A stretch of DNA of 10,499 bases from NCBI GenBank assembly GCA_002762705.1, contig PCVE01000071.1:1-10499 (forward strand), read 5' to 3'. The first letter of the stretch is position 1; each line of letters opens with the position of its first letter. The DNA comes from Candidatus Woesearchaeota archaeon CG11_big_fil_rev_8_21_14_0_20_43_8 (GTDB lineage Archaea; Nanobdellota; Nanobdellia; Woesearchaeales; CG08-08-20-14). Of this stretch, positions 1-7,028 are shown piece by piece. Below the pieces are notes generated by a model. The model made no database searches. It was not told where the DNA came from and saw only the letters and a program-made list of their open reading frames with translations. The position numbers and the translations under genes are program-made.

Positions 1-84
1 AAAACAGAGAGAAAATTTCTATTCTTCAGAATATTGGTCGATGTTACCCAGTTTCGGGACTATACAGAACCAGACCCGATTGAT

Positions 85-91
85 AAAAAAA
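85..91 (-). terminator. T-rich terminator candidate behind the glycoprotein operon
   Basis: A run of seven T on the minus strand lies about 18 bases past the TAA stop of the 625-aa gene. Archaeal termination commonly uses T-rich tracts without a hairpin, so this is a reasonable end for the two-gene minus-strand unit. The remaining bases (1-84) show no gene or recognisable RNA. Confidence 0.4.
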
Positions 92-108
92 TGAGAAATA
101 AATGAAAA

Positions 109-1986
109 TTATTTAATCTGGTTCTTCAGATGCTCGATCTCTTTTCGTAGCTGATGATATTTATGAGCATCAAATGGTATCTTCTTATCGATCTTCCTGT
201 TGATCTTTGTGGATACAAGCAGATTTGTGATGTTCAATATGACCAAGAACAGGACAATGCCAAGATACAGGATCTCTTTGCTATAAGTCTGCAATCCGAC
301 GATTATCGTGATCAAAGGAGAGCCGAATGCCCCATCGACCTGTCGTGGGTCTAAGCCCACAATATATAATTGTGAAACCTGATATTCACCAAAACCGCTG
401 ACATTATATGTTGCGTTCCATTTATCTCGATTCAACAGATCGCCTTTTTTATACAATGACGCGTTGCTAGGTGATTTCTGGTCGATCGCCCATTGATACA
501 CTGTGCCATTGAATGAACCAGTGACATCTTGTGACTGCACAGGATTAGGTGTCATGCTGGTGTTCTTGAAATTATTGGGGATCATATCGAACACGGTGAC
601 TGTCAAATTCTGTGGTGTCGCCGCATTGCCGATGTTCCTTACGTCGATATATATCCGATACTCATCATCTCCGATGCTTGTGATATTCTTCTCGATCTGA
701 AGCCAGTATCCTGCGATCACATAGATATATTTCATATAAAGATCAGTCGCATTGCTTACCTGACTGTAATTGACAATCTGCGATCTTCTGAACATGAGTT
801 CATATTCTGGCTTCATCCAGACAATTGGTGGAGGATATCCGCCAGAACCATCAGTATAATTGAAGATCCATTCACTACCAACATTGCTCCAAGGTAGGGT
901 CTCATTGATCTCTGAATTGGGTTTATAAGTCCTATTAAGAGGGATATTTGTCACAGTATCATTGACAATAACATTCGGATCGATAGTGCTGGTCACCCAG
1001 ACATCAACTTCTTTCAGACGATATGAAACACTGTATGGCACACCTACTCTTGCGACAGATTCCCATGTGACATTATGATCTTTATTATTGTTCGAAGGCC
1101 GGATGATCTGTTTTGTCACATTGAAACCCACTTTCATCTTCGCGGTGATATTCTTAAGAGATATATTAGATGCGACGGTATTAGCACTATACGCAAGTGT
1201 CTCTTTGAGCATCAGGTAAGTATAACTGCTTGGGACTGAAGCTGGCGTGCTTATGACAAAAGTGATATTATCCTCTTCCAGATAAGGGAGAATACCGCCA
1301 TTCGGTGTCCAATGCCATGTGCGATTGGTCTCATTGCTCACATTTGTCCAGTCACCAGAAGTATACAGTTTCGCGAATGTAAAATTTTCAGTCCAAGTAT
1401 TATTATACGTGACACCTTGTGTCTCCATCGTGATATTGATGGAATTTATTGCCTGCTGCGTCGTCGATAACTGGTTTGTGACATATTGTCGTATCGTGAA
1501 GTTATCGCCAGCGAGAACTTTTCTTGAAAAAGTATTGAGTGAATAATCTGTCGTGAGATTCAATATTTCTATAGTGGCATCCACAGAATAATTGAACAAA
1601 GATGACTGATGCATACGTAATTCAGGGATATGCAATGTGGCAATATTAGAAGTGTTGCTATACTGCGTCCCATTACGCCCAGACATCCATGTCATATTAC
1701 CGACAATGTTCGCAGTATTCTGAAAATCGACGAAGATATCATAGACTGTTTCATTACTAGGATTACTTACATTCACATAACCGATTATTGTGTTTAGTTC
1801 CACATCTTCTTCAAGAGTGAAGTTCTTTGCGAAAGAGACATTACGAGTCACATATTCAGTGAAGGAGACATTCAATCTGACTTCTGCATTGACTGACTCA
1901 GAGAAAATACAGAAAGATAGGACCGCAAAAACCCCCATCAGGATGATTGTCAAAAGCAATGCTTTCCGATTATAATCCGTATTCAT
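109..1986 (-). CDS. Sequon-dense single-pass surface glycoprotein, paralogue B (625 aa)
   Basis: Not a named family that I recognise. The protein has an N-terminal signal peptide (hydrophobic core about residues 8-28, likely cut after VNA). A very long extracellular part follows with about 35 N-X-S/T sequons, roughly one per 16 residues, so heavy N-glycosylation is expected. The region around YRIYIDVRNIGN resembles the beta-sandwich repeats common in archaeal surface proteins. One membrane helix (about 571-593) is followed by a basic 32-residue tail ending in a coiled-coil-like stretch (LRKEIEHLKNQIK), giving an outside N-terminus and a cytoplasmic C-terminus. It is clearly homologous along its whole length to the 631-aa protein upstream: both carry RPSNNN-DHNVTWE, GSGGYPPPIVWM and VDGAFGSPLI. 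Its ATG overlaps the upstream TGA (ATGA), and an AAGGAG site sits inside the last codons of the upstream gene, so translation is probably coupled. A structural cell-surface role is inference. Confidence 0.9.
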   Translation of the reverse strand: MNTDYNRKALLLTIILMGVFAVLSFCIFSESVNAEVRLNVSFTEYVTRNVSFAKNFTLEEDVELNTIIGYVNVSNPSNETVYDIFVDFQNTANIVGNMTWMSGRNGTQYSNTSNIATLHIPELRMHQSSLFNYSVDATIEILNLTTDYSLNTFSRKVLAGDNFTIRQYVTNQLSTTQQAINSINITMETQGVTYNNTWTENFTFAKLYTSGDWTNVSNETNRTWHWTPNGGILPYLEEDNITFVISTPASVPSSYTYLMLKETLAYSANTVASNISLKNITAKMKVGFNVTKQIIRPSNNNKDHNVTWESVARVGVPYSVSYRLKEVDVWVTSTIDPNVIVNDTVTNIPLNRTYKPNSEINETLPWSNVGSEWIFNYTDGSGGYPPPIVWMKPEYELMFRRSQIVNYSQVSNATDLYMKYIYVIAGYWLQIEKNITSIGDDEYRIYIDVRNIGNAATPQNLTVTVFDMIPNNFKNTSMTPNPVQSQDVTGSFNGTVYQWAIDQKSPSNASLYKKGDLLNRDKWNATYNVSGFGEYQVSQLYIVGLDPRQVDGAFGSPLITIIVGLQTYSKEILYLGIVLFLVILNITNLLVSTKINRKIDKKIPFDAHKYHQLRKEIEHLKNQIK

Positions 1987-3878
1987 TTTTTTCTCCTTTT
2001 TGTGATACGGTCCTTAAGTTCTCTTACGTCTGCTTCGAGTTTGCTCATCCCACCATCCATGTCATGCTTATCGATCTTTCGATTGATCCTTGTTGATATG
2101 AGCAGATTGGTCGTGTTTAGGATGATAAGGAACAACACGATGCTGAAATACATTATCTCTTTGCTATAGGTCTGGAATCCACTCATGACAGCGATCAACG
2201 GAGAGCCAAATGCCCCATCGACAAGCCGCGGATCTAAGCCGATTATGTATAGGTCAGTCACACGATAATCACCGGTCCCATTCACAAGATATGTCGCATT
2301 CCACTTATCGTAATTATTTAGGTCGCCTCTCGCATACAAAGACGAATTGAGTTCGCCTTTTGGAGGGATGTCCCATTGATAGGCAGTCCCATTGAAAGCA
2401 CCGACTATTGGTTGGTTCGCGCTTGGTACAGGAATCATCGCTGAACTGTTATAGAATCCATTAGGGATCACATCATACACAGTCACAGTCAGATTCTGTG
2501 GAGTCGCACCATTGCCGATGTTCTTGACATCGATATAAATCCGATATTGATCATCTGCGACGCTGGTCACATTTTTTTCGACCTGTAGCCAGTAGCCTGC
2601 GACAACATAGACATATTTCATGTACATATCAGTCCCATTGTAAGTATAAGACTGGTTTGTTATCTGTCCCCGACCATCGTTGATTAGGTGGTATTCTGGA
2701 CGCATCCAGACAATAGGGGGAGGATATCCGCCTGAACCATCAGTGTAATTGAAATACCAATAATTTGCCGGATCCCATGCCTGCGTAGAATTCACTTCTG
2801 CATATGGGAGATAGGTATAATTGAGTGTCCTTGAAGGATTTACGGAGTCAGTAGTGAGATTGTTGGGGTTAAGATCTGATGTGACCCAAAATGAAACTTT
2901 TGTCAGATTATATGCTACATCATAAGGTGTGTTTATATGGGGGACTATCTCCCAGGTGACATTATGATCATTATTGTTATTAGATGGTCTTGCGATCCTT
3001 TTTTCAAATGAGAAATTTGATTTTGATGATGCATGTACAGAAAAGAGAGTCAAATTCGAAGCGACATACGGAACTTCATATTGCAATTGTTCAATTAGCA
3101 TAAGATAAGTCTGCGATGATGGGACCATATTCGGGGCTTGAATCACATAAGTTATGTTCACTGCATCCAATGGACCAAGTGTTCCCCCACTAGGCACCCA
3201 GTTCCATGTACGGTTCGTGCCATTAGTCACATTTGCCCAATCACCTGAGGTAATAAGTTTTTCGAATGTGAAGTTATGCAAAACAGAATTGTTCCACCAT
3301 ATTCCCTGTGTCAGCATAGTAATGTTGATATTAGTTATACTCATCACAATATCTAACTCGTTAGTTATATTCTGACGGATAGTCAGATTCTCTCCCGCAA
3401 GGACTTTTCTCCAATAATAATTATTCGCGCCAAGATTGTATTCAGTCTCCATATTCAATGGTTCAGAGATCGATGTTGAATTCATAGTATAATTAAACAA
3501 AGTGCTATCATCTGGACGAAGCTGCGGGATATGCAAGGTGATATATTCCCCAGCAGTACCATTATAATGTGTGCCGTTCCTTCCACCAAGATAAGTCACA
3601 TTCCCAAGAAGGTCATTTGTGTTCAAGAAGGTGATAAATATATCATATACCGCTTCATTGCTTGGATTTGTGACATTGATGAAACCAGTGATGAAATAGT
3701 ACTCCACATTATCACTATATACAAAATCTTTTCCATAGCTAACATTCTTATCCACATATTCAGTTATTGTGATATTGATGCGGTTATCAAGTGCTGTCAC
3801 ACAAGATATCCCCGAGAAGAGCATAAATACAAGCGCTAGAAAAAACAATACTATTGCTATTCTGTGGGGGTTAGCCAA
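1983..3878 (-). CDS. Sequon-dense single-pass surface glycoprotein, paralogue A (631 aa)
   Basis: First gene of the minus-strand pair and full-length paralogue of the 625-aa protein after it. The start is TTG, chosen because AGAGGAT lies 7 bases before it and the signal peptide (about residues 5-29, likely cut after VTA) begins directly behind it. The extracellular part carries about 34 N-X-S/T sequons. The membrane helix is about residues 574-596, and the 35-residue cytoplasmic tail (KLEADVRELKDRITKRRKK) is strongly charged and coiled-coil-like. The segment YRIYIDVKNIGNGATPQNLTVTV is nearly identical in the paralogue and looks like a beta-sandwich repeat. No catalytic motif is visible. The likely role is an S-layer-like or other envelope structural glycoprotein, perhaps paired with its paralogue; this is inferred from architecture only. 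It is divergent from the 333-aa membrane protein, with a 195-base gap holding a promoter for each side. Confidence 0.9.
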   Translation of the reverse strand: MANPHRIAIVLFFLALVFMLFSGISCVTALDNRINITITEYVDKNVSYGKDFVYSDNVEYYFITGFINVTNPSNEAVYDIFITFLNTNDLLGNVTYLGGRNGTHYNGTAGEYITLHIPQLRPDDSTLFNYTMNSTSISEPLNMETEYNLGANNYYWRKVLAGENLTIRQNITNELDIVMSITNINITMLTQGIWWNNSVLHNFTFEKLITSGDWANVTNGTNRTWNWVPSGGTLGPLDAVNITYVIQAPNMVPSSQTYLMLIEQLQYEVPYVASNLTLFSVHASSKSNFSFEKRIARPSNNNNDHNVTWEIVPHINTPYDVAYNLTKVSFWVTSDLNPNNLTTDSVNPSRTLNYTYLPYAEVNSTQAWDPANYWYFNYTDGSGGYPPPIVWMRPEYHLINDGRGQITNQSYTYNGTDMYMKYVYVVAGYWLQVEKNVTSVADDQYRIYIDVKNIGNGATPQNLTVTVYDVIPNGFYNSSAMIPVPSANQPIVGAFNGTAYQWDIPPKGELNSSLYARGDLNNYDKWNATYLVNGTGDYRVTDLYIIGLDPRLVDGAFGSPLIAVMSGFQTYSKEIMYFSIVLFLIILNTTNLLISTRINRKIDKHDMDGGMSKLEADVRELKDRITKRRKK

Positions 3879-3937
3879 TTTTTATCCTCTTTTTTTATAA
3901 ATACCAGTTTACTAATGAGTTTTTACGATTCTTCTCA

Positions 3938-3952
3938 TATTTAAAACTTTCT
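3938..3952 (-). promoter_or_regulatory. TATA box and BRE-like promoter for the glycoprotein operon
   Basis: Read on the minus strand, GAAAG is followed by TTTTAAATA (3946-3938). Initiation about 27 bases on, near 3915, would give a leader of roughly 36 bases containing the AGAGGAT ribosome-binding site. A second A/T-rich box at 3893-3901 would initiate inside the gene and is less likely. Confidence 0.5.
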
Positions 3953-4004
3953 ATTGCAGAATGCCAAATGGGGAAGTTGAATTTTTACCCTATGCCACAG
4001 TAGT

Positions 4005-4020
4005 GATAAACTTTTATATA
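4005..4020 (+). promoter_or_regulatory. TATA box and BRE-like promoter for the 333-aa gene
   Basis: GATAAAC (BRE-like) is followed by TTTTATATA (4012-4020). Expected initiation is near 4043, giving a leader of about 30 bases with GGTGG at 4062-4066, 7 bases before the ATG. Spacing and sequence fit an archaeal promoter well. Confidence 0.6.
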
Positions 4021-4073
4021 GTGTTCAGCACCTTAATAAAAAATATATAGTCGGGAGAATTGGTGGAACTTAC

Positions 4074-5075
4074 ATGAAAAAAAGAGGTAGAAGTATTATA
4101 TATACTGTTTTTTTTCTGATGATATTTATCACACCATCTCTCGCCGTCGAGATTTCACCAACAAAAGCGAATCTGAACAGCATACAATTCGAAAAAGATT
4201 ACACCTTCTTCTTGACTTTGATAAACAACGAGAACGTCGAGAAAGGCATCGAGATGAAACTGGCATATCCGTCGATGTATCTCGATAAGTATGTCTCTTT
4301 TGAACCTAAATTCTTCAAAATCCCACCAAAAAAAAGCAGGAATGTGAAGATTTCTATGAAGCTCGACGAAAGCATACCGATCGGAGCGCATACGCTAGAA
4401 ACGCAACCCATCTCTGATGGCAAAGAGGTTCTCGATTCATTCAAACTGACGTTCTCCATACCGGGTGCACAGCTCCACAAGCTCTCGCTTGATAAATTCG
4501 ATGTGATCGGAGACAGCGTCAACTCACCCGTATACTTGAACATAAGTCTGGTGAACACAGGAAACACTGTCGAGAAGATATCCCCTAGACTCCTTGTGAG
4601 AAAAGACGGCAATGTTGTCGACATAAGAGAATACAAGACGGAATACATCCTACTCCCAGACAAAATTGAGCCCCTTCTTCTGATGTATGACCCATCAAAA
4701 CTGAATCCGGGAGATTATTCGCTGGAACTTGAAGTGACATATACAGAAAAGACACTCAGTGAAAAGAAAGAGATCACATTGAATGAAGAAGACGGCGGAG
4801 CACTGACGATGCAGGAGATGCGTTCCACCAATTATACCGTCGGACTGATCGCGATATTTGTACTTGCGCTCGCTGCGACACTCGCGTATTTTATATTTCC
4901 AAAAGCATATTTCTATACAAAGAAATTGATGCTTCTAAGGCGCATACAATCACTGTCGACAAGACAAAGAACATTAGAAAGCACATTTGAAAGACTCATG
5001 TCAGATGTCATGGGTTTTGTAGAGGATTCAAATAAGATATTAAGTAAGTATGGCGAGGAATATGAGCTTAAGTGA
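4074..5075 (+). CDS. Secreted Ig-like, single-pass membrane protein with cytoplasmic coiled coil (333 aa)
   Basis: Unnamed membrane protein. A signal peptide covers residues 1-24 (cut after SLA). Two beta-rich, Ig-like segments follow (about 25-130 and 135-235); the pattern of NTGN, a proline-rich linker and DYSLELEVTYTE resembles the NEW3/COG1470-type domains of archaeal surface proteins. A membrane helix lies at about 254-276. The cytoplasmic tail (about 283-333) is helical and coiled-coil-like (LLRRIQSLSTRQRTLESTFERL). In contrast to the divergent glycoproteins it has only two N-X-S/T sequons, so it is probably lightly glycosylated. The ATG has GGTGG 7 bases upstream. The 61-aa coiled-coil gene overlaps its last 26 bases. 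The shared layout (extracellular beta domains, one helix, cytoplasmic coiled coil) and the common intergenic region suggest it works with the divergent pair, but this is inference. Confidence 0.88.
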   Translation: MKKRGRSIIYTVFFLMIFITPSLAVEISPTKANLNSIQFEKDYTFFLTLINNENVEKGIEMKLAYPSMYLDKYVSFEPKFFKIPPKKSRNVKISMKLDESIPIGAHTLETQPISDGKEVLDSFKLTFSIPGAQLHKLSLDKFDVIGDSVNSPVYLNISLVNTGNTVEKISPRLLVRKDGNVVDIREYKTEYILLPDKIEPLLLMYDPSKLNPGDYSLELEVTYTEKTLSEKKEITLNEEDGGALTMQEMRSTNYTVGLIAIFVLALAATLAYFIFPKAYFYTKKLMLLRRIQSLSTRQRTLESTFERLMSDVMGFVEDSNKILSKYGEEYELK

Positions 5076-5235
5076 ACTTCACAGATTAGAAGAGAAAGTA
5101 AAACATCTCGAGCAGAAGAATGATCACTTAGAGAAAGATATCGCCGTGCTAAAAGAGGTCTTCAGACATATAAAAGACAAATTCGACCTGATCAAGCATG
5201 AACTCCTGGATAAAGCTCCGCCACGACACCACTGA
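5050..5235 (+). CDS. Small cytoplasmic coiled-coil protein (61 aa)
   Basis: A short, highly charged protein with no signal peptide or membrane helix. Almost its whole length has heptad-like spacing of Leu, Val and Ile (LHRLEEKVKHLEQKNDHLEKDIAVLKEV), which predicts a continuous coiled coil. Its start overlaps the end of the 333-aa gene by 26 bases in another frame, so it is probably co-translated. Two starts are possible: ATG at 5050, with no clear ribosome-binding site, or ATG at 5062, with GAGG only 3 bases before it; the latter gives 57 aa. Because the upstream protein ends in a cytoplasmic coiled coil, a direct partner role is attractive but unproven. The regular amphipathic pattern and tight overlap make it more likely a real gene than a chance frame. 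Confidence 0.72.
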   Translation: MARNMSLSELHRLEEKVKHLEQKNDHLEKDIAVLKEVFRHIKDKFDLIKHELLDKAPPRHH

Positions 5236-5251
5236 TCTCCCGATTGATCAG
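5232..5251. repeat. Inverted repeat between convergent genes
   Basis: CTGATC and GATCAG form perfect 6-base arms around an 8-base loop. The arms contain the stop codons of both converging genes (TGA of the 61-aa gene and, on the other strand, TGA of rtcB). It could slow or end transcription from either side, but no strong T-tract follows. Confidence 0.4.
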
Positions 5252-6723
5252 CCTTTTATGCATATAAGCGGCCTGACTTTCACGACTTTCCTCGCTATGT
5301 CGGTGACATGCATGACATCCACCACTTCATCGACATCTTTGTAGGCACCAGGCGCTTCTTCAGCAAGGCCCTTCCTGCTATGACCCATGACGATGATGCC
5401 TTTCTTGGAAAGATCCCTCACTAGATCATCTGCTTTGAAATCATTTATAGCTCCTGCCCGAGACATAAGCCTCCCTGCCCCGTGGATGGCTGAACCGAAT
5501 GTATCACGCATCCCTTTCTCAGTGCCATGAAGGATATATGAGCTAGTGCCCATCGTCCCACCGACGAGAACAGGCTGGCCGATCTGCGCGTATTTCGCCG
5601 GAACTTCGTCTCTCCCAGGACCAAACGCTCTTGTCGCGCCTTTCCTAAGAACCAAAAGATCTTTCTGTTTTCCGTCGACAGCATGGCGTTCTACCTTCGC
5701 GGTATTGTGACCGATCTCATAGAATGTCTCTATCTCCTCTTCAGGCATTCCAAACACCGATGAGAACGCTTTCCTTGTCAGATGAGAGATCACTTGACGA
5801 TTCGCAAAAGCAGCATTGATCCCACAGTTCACAGCAGACAGATAATTCCTGCCCTCTTCGCTGTCTATCGGCGCACACACAAGTTCTCGTTCCATGATGG
5901 GTATGTTATATTTCTTGCTCGCAGCATCAAGGACCTGAAGATAATCTGTCCCGATCTGATGACCAAGCGCTCTTGATCCGCAATGAATGGAGACGATTAT
6001 CTGATCTTTGTATAGCCCATATGCCTTTGCTGCAGCCCCATCCAAGATCTCATCGACATACTGCACTTCGAGATAATGATTGCCAGAACCAAGCGTTCCG
6101 ACCTGCCGGAACTGCCTCTTCTTCGCTTTATCAGAGACTTTCTTTGGATCCGCTCCAGTGATCATACCGCGTTCCTCTATATATTCCAGATCTTTGTCAT
6201 AACCATATCCTTTCTCGACTGCGTATCTCGCACCTCTGCGCAACACTTCATCCACCTCAGGAGGATGCATACGTATCTCGCCATTCACACCAAGCCCTGC
6301 TGGGACTTTGCTGAACAGAGCGTCAGCGAGTTGCCTCTTCTTATCCAGTATGTCTTTGAGCGTTAATTGTGTCTTCAACGTCCTAACACCACAGTTGCAG
6401 TCAAAACCAACACCAGCAACGCTGATTACGCCTTCTTGCATATCGAAAGCGCCGATGCCGCCGATACAGAAACCATATCCAGGATGGACATCAGACATCG
6501 CAAGCGATGCCTTCTGGATCCCTGGAAGACACGCGACATTCCTGATCTGTCTGAGCGCGTTCCAGTCTTTTCCTTTCTTTACATCTTCGATGAGCCCGTC
6601 GATTATTTGATTGTCGCCATAGATCCGTCCCGGGACGCGCATCTCGCCAGTCTGCTTCATCTCCCAGACATATCTCTCGATCTCTTTTAGATTGTAATCC
6701 GATACATTGATCTCCTGTGCCAT
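5248..6723 (-). CDS. rtcB: RtcB RNA-splicing ligase (3'-phosphate/5'-OH, GTP- and Mn-dependent)
   Basis: RtcB joins RNA 2',3'-cyclic-phosphate or 3'-phosphate ends to 5'-OH ends via a GMP-histidine intermediate; in archaea its main job is sealing spliced tRNA halves. The protein is 491 aa with no intein. Key residues by comparison with the Pyrococcus enzyme as I recall it: D108 and C111 (GFDCNCGV), N215/H216 (GSGNHYLEVQ), H247 (SIHCGSR) and H339 (IGHNTAKVE) for metal and GTP; H414 (IHGAGR), the guanylated histidine; and K490 at the C-terminal KG. The frame stays open upstream to an ATG at 6873, but those 50 codons do not look like RtcB. The ATG at 6723 is right because family similarity starts there and a TATA box sits about 27 bases upstream, implying a leaderless mRNA. 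There is no ribosome-binding site. It converges on the 61-aa gene with a 12-base gap. Confidence 0.97.
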   Translation of the reverse strand: MAQEINVSDYNLKEIERYVWEMKQTGEMRVPGRIYGDNQIIDGLIEDVKKGKDWNALRQIRNVACLPGIQKASLAMSDVHPGYGFCIGGIGAFDMQEGVISVAGVGFDCNCGVRTLKTQLTLKDILDKKRQLADALFSKVPAGLGVNGEIRMHPPEVDEVLRRGARYAVEKGYGYDKDLEYIEERGMITGADPKKVSDKAKKRQFRQVGTLGSGNHYLEVQYVDEILDGAAAKAYGLYKDQIIVSIHCGSRALGHQIGTDYLQVLDAASKKYNIPIMERELVCAPIDSEEGRNYLSAVNCGINAAFANRQVISHLTRKAFSSVFGMPEEEIETFYEIGHNTAKVERHAVDGKQKDLLVLRKGATRAFGPGRDEVPAKYAQIGQPVLVGGTMGTSSYILHGTEKGMRDTFGSAIHGAGRLMSRAGAINDFKADDLVRDLSKKGIIVMGHSRKGLAEEAPGAYKDVDEVVDVMHVTDIARKVVKVRPLICIKG

Positions 6724-6748
6724 AGTTGCAGGAGTAGAAAATGACAGG

Positions 6749-6759
6749 TATATAAAATA
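6749..6759 (-). promoter_or_regulatory. TATA box of rtcB, leaderless promoter
   Basis: On the minus strand TATTTTATATA ends at 6749. Its centre lies 26-27 bases before about 6726, only 2-3 bases ahead of the rtcB ATG, so transcription should start almost on the start codon. The box also reads as TATATAAAA on the plus strand and could serve plus-strand transcription from about 6780. Confidence 0.55.
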
Positions 6760-6829
6760 TGTGGTTATCATGTCTTGGTAGAATGTCCTTGGTTTCTCCG
6801 GATCAGTTTCTTGCATGGATGTCTGCCTT

Positions 6830-6864
6830 AGAAGAGTCCAGTCCCTTCGGGACCGGACGATTCT
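6830..6864. repeat. Hairpin 1 of three in the rtcB upstream gap
   Basis: Arms 6836-6845 and 6849-6858 (GTCCAGTCCC and GGGACCGGAC) pair along ten positions with one A-C mismatch and a TTC loop. Outside them a GA/GA pair on both strands is followed by AGAA/TTCT, extending the stem. Tandem G-A pairs of this kind are common in structured RNAs. Strand unknown. Confidence 0.5.
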
Positions 6865-6874
6865 CTGCTTCACA

Positions 6875-6929
6875 TGCCCGATCTAGACTAAAACCGCACA
6901 AGTTCCAAAAAGATGAACAAGTGTGGGCA
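6875..6929. repeat. Hairpin 2, nested stem-loop
   Basis: TGCCC (6875-6879) can pair with GGGCA (6925-6929). Nested inside are CAC/GTG (6897-6899 with 6921-6923), a symmetric AA/AA internal loop, and GTTC/GAAC (6902-6905 with 6915-6918), closing a 9-base loop. The stems are short, so this is weaker than its neighbours. Confidence 0.35.
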
Positions 6930-6936
6930 GGAATGC

Positions 6937-6964
6937 GCACGCTAACCCACAAGGGTTAGGGTGC
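6937..6964. repeat. Hairpin 3, long near-perfect inverted repeat
   Basis: CTAACCC (6942-6948) and GGGTTAG (6953-6959) pair perfectly around an ACAA loop. A single G-G mismatch and then GCAC/GTGC (6937-6940 with 6961-6964) extend the stem to eleven pairs. On the plus strand an A-rich stretch follows, then TTTT near 6991-6994. It could be a terminator-like or RNA-stabilising element. Confidence 0.5.
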
Positions 6965-7028
6965 TCTGCTCAAAATAAAGAAAAGAATGGTTTTCTGGAT
7001 ACATTATGGCTTTCTACAGAGCCGGTTA

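Noticed and set aside
1..84. Possible RNA fold (CCCAGTTTCGGG and neighbours) downstream of the glycoprotein operon
   Set aside because: Only very short stems and no recognisable RNA motif; too weak to call.
3891..3901. Second TATA-like box before the 631-aa gene
   Set aside because: Initiation about 27 bases on would fall within the coding sequence and skip the ribosome-binding site and TTG start.
4199..4663. 154-codon open frame on the minus strand opposite the 333-aa gene
   Set aside because: It lies wholly antisense to a well-supported secreted protein, lacks its own promoter or ribosome-binding site, and its composition is that of a shadow frame.
6724..6873. 50-codon N-terminal extension of rtcB to the upstream ATG
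   Set aside because: It does not resemble RtcB, contains the TATA box of the gene, and the internal ATG fits both family length and promoter spacing.
6776..7000. tRNA, SRP RNA or RNase P RNA in the structured gap
   Set aside because: No T-loop GGTTCRA motif, no SRP helix-8 signature and no tRNA-like cloverleaf could be assembled on either strand.
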